From the NCBI GenBank assembly GCA_050996575.1, contig JBPCRS010000042.1, positions 1-10,570 on the forward strand: 10,570 nucleotides of DNA, read 5' to 3'. The position numbers were made by a program, and so were the translations under genes. Source of the DNA: DASUSH01 sp050996575. Its GTDB lineage: Bacteria; Actinomycetota; Thermoleophilia; Solirubrobacterales; 70-9. The notes under the pieces are model-generated. The model searched no databases, was not told the DNA's origin, and worked only from the letters and a program-made list of their open reading frames with translations. Shown here one piece after another: positions 1-5,507 of this stretch (the first letter of the stretch is position 1; every line of letters begins with the position of its first letter).

Positions 1-327
1 GTGATCGACGTCCGCGGCCAGCGAGTCTCCGCTCGCGATCGCCTCTACTTGCTTGGCCCAGTGCCGACGATGGTCGTCTGGGGCGAGCGCGACAACACGA
101 TCCCGCTCGCCCATGGCCGCGACGCGCACGAGCGGATCCCGAACTCCCGCTTCGAGACGCTCCCGCGCGCGGCCCACTTCCCGCACCTAGAGGATCCCGA
201 GGGGCTCGCAGCCGTGCTTGCCGACTTTCTCGCGACGACCCAGCCACATTGGCTCGACGACGAGGAGTGGGCGCGACTGATCGGCTCCCGCGTCGCCCAC
301 CGCCGCCACCTCCGCGCGGTCGCCTGA
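1..327 (+). CDS. Alpha/beta-hydrolase fold protein, C-terminal part (5' end outside window)
   Basis: The reading frame is open from the window edge to TGA at 325-327, and only about 108 C-terminal residues are visible. 'MVVWGERDNTIP' (about residues 24-35) matches the strand that carries the acidic member of the catalytic triad in alpha/beta hydrolases. 'AAHFPHLEDPEGL' (about 57-69) matches the loop with the catalytic histidine, followed by the usual final helix 'VLADFLA'. The nucleophile elbow (G-x-S-x-G) would lie upstream of the window. The last 30 residues are a charged extension beyond the usual fold end. The GTG at position 1 could be an internal valine, so no start is claimed. Substrate cannot be predicted; esterases, haloalkane dehalogenases and C-C hydrolases share these motifs. 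It converges on the FUSC gene with a 9-base gap. Confidence 0.78.
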   Translation: MIDVRGQRVSARDRLYLLGPVPTMVVWGERDNTIPLAHGRDAHERIPNSRFETLPRAAHFPHLEDPEGLAAVLADFLATTQPHWLDDEEWARLIGSRVAHRRHLRAVA

Positions 328-336
328 GCCTCTCGT

Positions 337-1401
337 TCAGTCGCTGGCCTGAGCCGTCGCGCTCGCAGCCGGTGCGGGCGCCGGGGCGGGCCGGTCGCGG
401 AAGACGAGGAAGGCGAAGGCGACGATGACGAGGCCGACCACGGTCGCGGCCGCGCGCTCGTCGGCGGCTTCGATCGCGGGCTGTCCGTGGGCGTGCGCGT
501 AGACCACCGCGAATGAGGTGATCGCGGCGGTGAACAGCGCGTACTCGATCGCCAGCAGGGCGTAGGAAAAGGCCGCCGCAGCGACGATCGCGATCGCTTC
601 GAGCACGTCGACGTTGCCGATCAACTCGGCGAGCGGAGTGGCGATCAGCAGCCCGAGGACGGTGCCTGCGGCGCGCATCGCGATCCGCTCCCAAGTTTCA
701 CCGTAGCTCGGGCGCAGGACGAAGAGCACGGTCAGAGGCACCCAGTAGCCGTGCAGGCCGAGGTCGAGCAGGTGGTAGGCGGCGACGCCGACGCCAAGCG
801 CGATTCCCCAGCGCAGGGCGTGGCGGAACGCCACCGAGTCGAGGCTCAGATTCTCGGAGATCGCTTTGCGGGCGTTGTGCAGGCCGGCGCGCGGATCGAG
901 TCGCTCGACAATCCGGTCGATGACGGAGACGGCGAGCGAGACGGCCGCCTGCAGCATCGCGCCGATCCCGCCGAGCGCGAAGACCTCGACCGCGTCCGCG
1001 GTGTCGAGCGCGAGCCCCTGGGCGATCAGCAGGGCGAGAACGGTCGAGGCACCGCCGATGTAGAGCCGCAGCGAGACCGCGAAGGTGAGCCCGGCGATGC
1101 TGGCGAGGACGATCATCGTCACCACCGCGAGGACTGCTGAGCTGCCGGTCAGCGCACCGAGCGCACCGGCGGAGGCGATGAACGGCGCCGAGCACGCCTG
1201 CCAGATCGCCCGCGTTCGACCGCTCGGGCTGTCGAAGCCGACGAAGCCGGCGAGCAGCGCGCCGACCCCGATCCCCGCGAGCTCTCCTGCCGAGAGCCCG
1301 AGGTCGACGAGCACGGTCGCCCCGACAGGAACCCCGGCGATCGCCGCCCGGCGAAGCGGCGGGCCGAGCGGAGCGCGAAACCTCCAAGCATCGAGCTTCA
1401 T
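337..1401 (-). CDS. FUSC-family integral membrane protein (putative aromatic/organic compound exporter)
   Basis: The 354-residue protein has two blocks of hydrophobic helices, about residues 18-145 and 193-330, separated by a charged segment at about 150-190. The second block carries the FUSC-type signature 'WVPLTVLFVLRPSYGETWER' followed by 'RAAGTVLGLLIA', as in the fusaric-acid-resistance/YccS/AaeB-like families. Those families export aromatic acids or other small molecules from the cytoplasm. At 354 residues it resembles the short bacterial forms, not the roughly 650-residue proteins with two complete halves. The C-terminus is a Pro/Ala-rich tail. The ATG at 1399-1401 gives a sensible N-terminus before the first helix. 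It lies only 9 bases inside the edge of an inverted-repeat element, and any ribosome binding site (GGATAGG on the minus strand) would lie within that element's terminal repeat. The transported compound is unknown. Confidence 0.85.
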   Translation of the reverse strand: MKLDAWRFRAPLGPPLRRAAIAGVPVGATVLVDLGLSAGELAGIGVGALLAGFVGFDSPSGRTRAIWQACSAPFIASAGALGALTGSSAVLAVVTMIVLASIAGLTFAVSLRLYIGGASTVLALLIAQGLALDTADAVEVFALGGIGAMLQAAVSLAVSVIDRIVERLDPRAGLHNARKAISENLSLDSVAFRHALRWGIALGVGVAAYHLLDLGLHGYWVPLTVLFVLRPSYGETWERIAMRAAGTVLGLLIATPLAELIGNVDVLEAIAIVAAAAFSYALLAIEYALFTAAITSFAVVYAHAHGQPAIEAADERAAATVVGLVIVAFAFLVFRDRPAPAPAPAASATAQASD

Positions 1402-1410
1402 CCGGGCTTA

Positions 1411-1441
1411 GAACCTATCCCGATTGTGCGTATCCGGTTCG
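1411..1441 (+). repeat. Left terminal inverted repeat of the 233-bp element
   Basis: These 31 bases are exactly complementary to 1613-1643. Matching stops at 1442/1612 and resumes only patchily. Read outward toward the FUSC gene, the repeat contains TAGGTT, a possible weak -10 hexamer, about 10 bases before the FUSC ATG. Confidence 0.9.
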
Positions 1442-1481
1442 TTCCTCCGGACTGCTGGAAATCCTACGGATCGTCCCGCTC

Positions 1482-1590
1482 GCCGCCTCCTGCGGCCGAA
1501 CTGTCGCGATTTGGTTCCGGTTCCAGGCGTGGAGGATGCAACAGTTCGCTGCCGAGACGCGACCAGCGCCGTCTTCGGTCGCGGCCTCGG
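1482..1590. other. Nested hairpins inside the inverted-repeat element
   Basis: Three successive stems lie inside the terminal repeats. GCCGC/GCGGC occupies 1482-1486 and 1492-1496 with a 5-base loop. CGAACTGT/ACAGTTCG occupies 1497-1504 and 1541-1548. CCGAG-A-CGCGACC pairs with GGTCGCG-GC-CTCGG over 1552-1564 and 1577-1590. With the outer 31-bp stem the whole element could fold as a multi-branched structure on either strand, or as a DNA cruciform. This is read by eye; no folding energy was computed. Confidence 0.5.
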
Positions 1591-1612
1591 TGCCCGGTGG
1601 ACCGCAACGGAC

Positions 1613-1643
1613 CGAACCGGATACGCACAATCGGGATAGGTTC
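1613..1643 (-). repeat. Right terminal inverted repeat of the 233-bp element
   Basis: This is an exact reverse complement of 1411-1441. It is followed by TTA (1644-1646) and, 14 bases after its end, by the GTG start of the divergent gene at 1658. The outward sequence therefore mirrors the one facing the FUSC gene. Confidence 0.9.
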
Positions 1644-1657
1644 TTAGCCTCCCAGAA

Positions 1658-2023
1658 GTGGCGAAGCGAAAGGACGGCCGGCGAAGGCCGCGCGAAAAGA
1701 CTCCGACCGAGAGCTATACCGACGCTGAGGGCAACGTCCTCACGTTGCGCCGGTCACTCTCCGCGGCGACGATTGCCAAGATCGGCGAGGGTCCGGTGAC
1801 GGCGGCGACCTCCGAGGAAGATGCCTGGCACCGGCGCGCCGAGCTCCTCTTCGAACGCTTGGCGACCGGGTGGGAGATCGCCGGCCTTCCTCTCACCGAC
1901 CAGGCGATGCTCCTCGGGCGCTACCGGATCGCCGATTCGACCACCCAGCGCTGGGTCCGCGAGACGATCGCGACCCACATCGAGCGCTACATCCCCGAAC
2001 TCGCCGAGCCAGGCCAAACCTAA
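1658..2023 (+). CDS. Conserved-looking hypothetical protein, 121 residues
   Basis: I do not recognise a named family. The N-terminus is strongly basic (MAKRKDGRRRPREK). A short acidic and polar stretch follows (SYTDAEGNVLTLRR, about 19-32), then a mostly helical C-terminal region with 'AWHRRAELLFERLATGWEIA' (about 56-75) and 'LLGRYRIADSTTQRWVRETI' (about 84-103). The last part has the spacing of a helix-turn-helix, but no clear match can be claimed. Codon use is as GC-rich as in its neighbours, which supports a real gene. The GTG at 1658 is the first start after the inverted-repeat element; no good ribosome binding site precedes it, so a leaderless message is possible. The TAA stop at 2021-2023 lies inside a palindrome shared with the convergent exonuclease gene. 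Confidence 0.65.
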   Translation: MAKRKDGRRRPREKTPTESYTDAEGNVLTLRRSLSAATIAKIGEGPVTAATSEEDAWHRRAELLFERLATGWEIAGLPLTDQAMLLGRYRIADSTTQRWVRETIATHIERYIPELAEPGQT

Positions 2024-2046
2024 AGGTGCCTGGCACCTTTAGGTTT
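2016..2046. terminator. Perfect 15-bp palindrome between convergent genes, probable bidirectional terminator
   Basis: The left arm AAACCTAAAGGTGCC (2016-2030), a single T at 2031, and the exact reverse-complement right arm (2032-2046) form a stem. In RNA the loop would open to CUG. An A-rich base of the stem faces a U-rich base, and four T follow on the plus strand (2044-2047), so it can act as an intrinsic-type terminator both ways. It contains the TAA of both flanking genes (2021-2023 on +, 2039-2041 on -). The GGTGCC-N-GGCACC core also resembles dispersed palindromic repeats, so it could be a single repeat unit. Only one copy is present here. Confidence 0.6.
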
Positions 2047-2917
2047 TGGCGCGTTCGGATAGGCGGTCGGCGAGGCGGTTCATCTCTCGTTTGCGAGCGG
2101 CCGCGGCGGCGCCGGTCCAGTCCGTGGGCTGGTCGGCCGGGCGCTTGATTTTGGCGTCGCGAAGGGTCGCGATGTCCTTGAATGCCCTGAGCTCGTCGCT
2201 CGCTTCGAGCAGCGACGCGCGCAGCTTCGGCCGTTTCTCGCGGATCGCGTTCTCGAGCACTCCTTCGAGCGATCCGTGGCGGCGCAAGAGGTCGGCGGCG
2301 GTCTTCTCGCCGACCCCCTTCGCGCCGGGCAGGCCGTCGGACGGGTCGCCGCGCAGGGCGATGAAGTCCGGGACGAGCTCGGGTCCGATCCCGTAGCGCT
2401 CGCGGACCTCGGCCGGTCCGACGCTCTCGGCGCCGGCCTTGCCGCCGGTCTTGACGTAGAGCACGGTGACCGCGTCGCTCGCGCATTGGAACATGTCGCG
2501 GTCACCGGTCAGCAGCAGCGCCCGGCCGCCGGCGTGGGCCTCGAGCCGCGCGTAGGTGCCGAGCAGGTCGTCGGCCTCGAGCGAATCGTGACCGGTGACG
2601 GTCCAGCCGAAGGCGCTGAAGAACGCGTCGGAATCGGCGAACTGGGGCGCCAGGTCGTCGGGTACCGGCGGGCGTTCGGCGTGGTAGCCGTCGTAGAGCT
2701 CGACCCTGTAGCTCGCGGCGTCGGGTCCGAAGCAGAGGACGACCGCGCGCGGTTCGTGCTCGTCGACCTCGCGGACGATCAGGTTGGCCGCGCCTAGCAG
2801 TGCGTTCACCGACTTGCCGTCGGCACCCTTGATCGAATCGGGCAGGGCGAAAAAGGCGCGATAGAGGAGCGAGGGCGCGTCGACGGCGAGCAGGGGCTGG
2901 GCCACGCGCGACAGCAT
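2039..2917 (-). CDS. Stand-alone 5'-3' exonuclease / flap endonuclease (Pol I N-terminal domain family)
   Basis: The 292-residue protein has the full length of a free-standing 5' nuclease and no polymerase domain. Such enzymes remove RNA primers and 5' flaps during replication and repair, using metal-binding acidic residues. Visible are D13 (LLAVDAPSLLYRAF), E114/D116/D117 (LEADDLL), D139/D141 (TGDRDMFQ) and D191/D194 (GDPSDGLPGAKGVGEKTA); the last belongs to the helix-hairpin-helix DNA-binding region. The motif usually written FD-x(6)-R reads 'CFGPDAASYR' here, so the usual aspartate is Gly64, with Asp66 two residues on. The ATG at 2915-2917 follows GAGG with only one base of spacing. The next in-frame GTG, four codons on, has no better site. 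The gene is divergent from the RTX-like array. Confidence 0.92.
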   Translation of the reverse strand: MLSRVAQPLLAVDAPSLLYRAFFALPDSIKGADGKSVNALLGAANLIVREVDEHEPRAVVLCFGPDAASYRVELYDGYHAERPPVPDDLAPQFADSDAFFSAFGWTVTGHDSLEADDLLGTYARLEAHAGGRALLLTGDRDMFQCASDAVTVLYVKTGGKAGAESVGPAEVRERYGIGPELVPDFIALRGDPSDGLPGAKGVGEKTAADLLRRHGSLEGVLENAIREKRPKLRASLLEASDELRAFKDIATLRDAKIKRPADQPTDWTGAAAAARKREMNRLADRLSERAKT

Positions 2918-2948
2918 GCCTCAAGAACGAGGGCTGCGCCTTCGGACC

Positions 2949-3008
2949 GCTCGCGCGAGCCCTAAGCCTGGATCCACCGATCCAGGCTAAGTGATGGTCA
3001 CTTAGCCT
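2949..3008. promoter_or_regulatory. Intergenic region with two overlapping, mutually exclusive hairpins
   Basis: Between the exonuclease start and the RTX-like array, AGCCTGGATC (2965-2974) pairs with 2979-2988 across a CACC loop. AGGCTAAGTGA (2984-2994) pairs perfectly with TCACTTAGCCT (2998-3008) across a TGG loop. The arms share bases 2984-2988, so only one stem can form completely at a time, as in attenuators; alternatively these are adjacent operators. A 12-bp palindrome (GCTCGCGCGAGC, 2949-2960) lies just upstream. No clear promoter hexamers or open reading frame were seen in 2925-3065. Confidence 0.45.
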
Positions 3009-3065
3009 TGCTACGGTTTTCGCACTATCGGCGGGACGGGAACAGTCGGCAGACGTACCTGCGGC

Positions 3066-4205
3066 GTGGCCGCCCTCGTTTCGGCGTCGACGCTCCTCGG
3101 CGCGCTCGCCTTCACCGGTGCCGCCGCCGGCCAGGACTTCACCTGCCTCGGCGACAAGGTGACGATCGCCGGGACGCAGGGTGACGACACCCTGTCGGGA
3201 CAGACGGCAAGGACGTCATCTACGGCTTCAACGGCGACGACTTCATCGATGGCAGGGGCGGCAACGACCTGATCTGCACTTCGGGCGATCACAACACCGC
3301 GATCGGCGGCCCCGGCGACGACAGGATCGAGGGCGGCCCCGACGGCGAGATCCTCGTCGGCGACGAGTACTCGACGACCGGCCCCGCCGAGGGCAGCGGC
3401 AACGATGAGATCGCCGGCGGCGCCGGCCAGGACATCAATATCGGCGACGGCTACTCGACAGTTGCGGCGGCGTCCGGAAGCGGGAACGACCGGCTCGGAG
3501 ACGGCGACGGCGCCGATGTGATCGTCGGTGATGCCTATTCCCCGATTTCCGCGATCGGCACAGGTACCGACAAGCTCACCGGCGGCGAGGGCAACGACGT
3601 AGAGGTCGGAGACGCCCTCGTCGGCACCCCGCAGGACCCGGTGTCATCGCCCGAGGCCACCGCGATGGGCAATGGCAACGACGAGATCAACGGCTTCCCG
3701 GGAAACCGACCTCGTCGTCGGCGACGCCGCGGTTTTTGGCCCCGGAACCGCCAGCTGCGGCGGCTCGGACAAGCTCAATGGCGAGGTCAACGGTAATAGC
3801 GGCCCCGACGTCAGCGGGTTTGGAAACGACACCGAGCTATTGGTCGGCGATTGCTACTCGACCGGTGGCGACGCCCTCGGAGCCGCCGCCGACAGGCCGA
3901 TCATCAATGGCGGCGACGGCAACGACGTTCTCGTCGGCGACAGCTACGCGCCCAACGGCGCCGCCACCGGCAGCGCCAACGAGGAGAACATGCTCGGCGG
4001 CGGTGGCAACGACCTGATCTTCGGCGACCACCACACCGGCTCGGCGAGCCGGGAGGGCGGGGGTAAGGACCACTCCCGGGGCGGCAAGGGCGACGACGAG
4101 CTGGTCGGCGGTCCGAAGAAGGACCTCTGCTCCGGCGGCCCCGGCAAGGACAAGTTCGTGACCAAGGGTCCCGACGCCTGCGAGGAAACGACCGGCGATC
4201 CTTAA
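3066..4205 (+). pseudogene. RTX-like Asp/Gly-repeat secreted protein, first tandem copy, broken by two frameshifts
   Basis: Read with two one-base corrections, this gives about 379 residues homologous along its length to the intact gene at 4264. The N-terminus has a hydrophobic signal-like segment, then hemolysin-type calcium-binding style repeats (GTQGDDTLSG, GRGGNDLIC, GGPGDDRIEGG). Frame +3 is lost at GGG 3197-3199: an extra G would restore 'LSGTDGKDVIYG'. It returns at AAA 3703-3705: one A fewer gives 'NGFPGTDLVVGDAA', matching the paralogue's 'NGLLGTDLIVGDAA'. Uncorrected, translation ends near 3272 after 68 residues. The GTG at 3066 lacks a ribosome binding site, and the arginines expected at a signal-peptide start (GRRTCG) lie upstream of it with no start codon, so the 5' end may also be damaged. 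Both indels are in homopolymers, so sequencing error is an alternative. The C-terminus is nearly identical to copy two. Confidence 0.8.
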
Positions 4206-4263
4206 GCCGTCCTCGCGTGTTGACGTCAGTAGTCCCGGGTACACCACGAACGGTAGGCGGTAT

Positions 4264-5436
4264 ATGCATTCCTCTTCGAGGACTTCCAGGCGACGCGCGG
4301 CGCTCTCGGCCGCAGTCTGTGCCGCGGTGTCCGTTTCGGCGCTTCCAGCGTTTGGCTCGGACTCGGGGCGCGAGCTCTCGTCGGCATCATCCGCATGCAA
4401 CGGGACGGCCGCGACCGCGGTCGGAACCAGCGAGCGCGATCTCCTGCGTGGCACCGGCGAGCGCGACGTGTTCTCCGCCGGCGCCGGCGACGATGTGATC
4501 GTCGGCAGCGAGGGCGATGACCTGATCTGCGCGGGTTCCGGCGACGACCGGGTCGTCTCGCGCGGCGGCGACGACCATGTCCTGCTCGGCAAGGGCGACG
4601 ATCAGGAGGTTGGTTCCGCGGGCGACGACAACATGGCCGGCGGCGCAGGCAACGACTTTCTCGTCGGCGACAGCGCCGACCTCAACGACCCGAGTTTCGC
4701 GGCAGAGGGCTCGGGCAACGACAAGGTCAACGGCGGCGATGGCGATGACATCCTCGTCGGCGACGCCTACTCGCTGACGTCGGCGATCGGCCGCGGCAAC
4801 GACGACATGTCCGGCGGTCCAGGCAACGACGAGGTCGTCGGCGATGCGCTGATCGGCACCTACGCACAAGAGGTCACCGATCCGAGCGCACGGGCGGTCG
4901 GATCGGGCAATGACGAGGCGAATGGGCTGCTCGGGACCGATCTGATCGTCGGCGACGCCGCAGTTCACGGCCCGGGCACGGCCGTATGCAGTGGCGGCTC
5001 GGACAAGCTCAACGGCGAGCCGAACGAGACCGGTGGCCCTGATGTCTCCGGGCTCGGCGCCGGCAAGGAACTAGTCGTCGGCGACTGCTACTCGAGCGGC
5101 GGTGACGCGCTCGGGGCAGGCGACGACAGCCCGATCATCAACGGCGGCGACGGTGTTGACGTCCTTGTCGGCGACAATTACGCCCCGGGCCGAGTCACCG
5201 GTAACGGCAGCGATAAGAACATGCTCGGCGGAGACGGCAACGACGAGCTTTACGGCGACCATCATCCGATCGCTTCGAACCGCTCCGGCGGTGGTAAGGA
5301 CGAACCGCGCGGCGGCGACGGCAACGACAAGCTCGAGGGCGGGCCTTCGAAGGACAAGTGCTCCGGCGGTGACGGCAAGGACAAGTTCGTCACCAAGGGC
5401 TCGGAAGCCTGCGAGGAGACGACCGGCGATCCGTAG
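4264..5436 (+). CDS. Secreted RTX-like calcium-binding repeat protein, second tandem copy (intact)
   Basis: The 390-residue protein starts with a signal peptide: basic 'RTSRRRAALS' (about 6-15), a hydrophobic stretch, and a likely cut near 'LPAFGSDS' (about 27-34). The rest is Asp/Gly-rich. Residues of about 50-125 are close-packed nonapeptide repeats (GAGDDVIVG, GSEGDDLIC, GAGNDFLVGD). Then longer units of roughly 28-40 residues repeat around 'GSGND...GG.G.D.LVGD.Y'. GGxGxDxxx repeats of this type usually bind calcium and form beta-rolls outside the cell. The tail 'CSGGDGKDKFVTKG' followed by 'SEACEETTGDP' is shared with the broken upstream copy (24 of the last 28 residues identical). Several cysteines, uncommon in classic RTX toxins, could form disulfides. 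No catalytic domain or type I secretion genes are visible, so export is probably by the signal peptide. The ATG has a weak AGG upstream; TTGACG at 4220-4225 could be a -35 box, without a convincing -10. Confidence 0.85.
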   Translation: MHSSSRTSRRRAALSAAVCAAVSVSALPAFGSDSGRELSSASSACNGTAATAVGTSERDLLRGTGERDVFSAGAGDDVIVGSEGDDLICAGSGDDRVVSRGGDDHVLLGKGDDQEVGSAGDDNMAGGAGNDFLVGDSADLNDPSFAAEGSGNDKVNGGDGDDILVGDAYSLTSAIGRGNDDMSGGPGNDEVVGDALIGTYAQEVTDPSARAVGSGNDEANGLLGTDLIVGDAAVHGPGTAVCSGGSDKLNGEPNETGGPDVSGLGAGKELVVGDCYSSGGDALGAGDDSPIINGGDGVDVLVGDNYAPGRVTGNGSDKNMLGGDGNDELYGDHHPIASNRSGGGKDEPRGGDGNDKLEGGPSKDKCSGGDGKDKFVTKGSEACEETTGDP

Positions 5437-5473
5437 GCGCGAGGTCCTTCGTGCTACGCCGGGCGTGAAATAC

Positions 5474-5497
5474 GAGGACACCACCGGCGACCCATAA
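5474..5497 (+). pseudogene. Possible 3' remnant of a third RTX-like copy
   Basis: Just after the stop of the intact copy, the sequence encodes (K-Y-)E-D-T-T-G-D-P followed by TAA, matching the EETTGDP-stop end of both neighbouring copies. From the codon before this stretch (5471) to the stop, 21 of 27 bases agree with 5410-5436, and most differences fall at third codon positions. Upstream of 5471 the similarity disappears. It may be what is left of a deleted third paralogue, or the end of a duplication. It is very short, so chance cannot be excluded. Confidence 0.5.
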
Positions 5498-5507
5498 GAT
5501 CGCGTTC

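Larger units (their letters stand above)
1411..1643. mobile_element. 233-bp non-coding element with 31-bp perfect terminal inverted repeats (MITE-like, or an invertible/structured module)
   Basis: The segment starts GAACCTATCCCG and ends CGGGATAGGTTC. The two ends are perfect reverse complements over 31 bases (1411-1441 and 1613-1643). It is flanked on both sides by TTA (1408-1410 and 1644-1646), consistent with a 3-bp target duplication. No convincing protein is encoded, so if mobile it would be non-autonomous and moved by a transposase acting on the ends. Some IS5-type elements make 3-bp TNA duplications, but I do not recognise these ends. A 3-base match has a 1/64 chance of arising by accident. 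Alternatives are an invertible promoter segment or a fixed structured regulatory region, since it sits between two divergent genes. The interior holds further hairpins. Confidence 0.55.

Noticed and set aside
1415..1639. Open frames on both strands of the inverted-repeat element whose products begin MCVSGS and end RTGYAQSG
   Set aside because: Identical ends arise because the terminal repeats are reverse complements. The interiors differ, have no recognisable domain and no ribosome binding site.
2949..2960. A 12-bp palindrome GCTCGCGCGAGC as an operator by itself
   Set aside because: Such GC-only palindromes are frequent in DNA of this composition and there is no second copy. It is mentioned only as part of the intergenic region.
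3066..4205. Programmed frameshifting to explain the two frame changes
   Set aside because: No slippery heptamer with a downstream structure is apparent at 3197-3199 or 3703-3705, and two independent opposite shifts would be needed. Indels or sequencing errors are simpler.
3837..4592. A 251-residue minus-strand open frame across the RTX-like genes
   Set aside because: It is antisense to the Asp/Gly repeats of both copies; its Val/Ala/Asp repeats are the complement of GGCGAC codons.
4480..5400. Many short DNA repeats resembling a repeat array or CRISPR
   Set aside because: The units are GGCGACGAC-type codons of the Asp/Gly protein repeats, in frame and of irregular spacing. There are no constant repeats with unique spacers.
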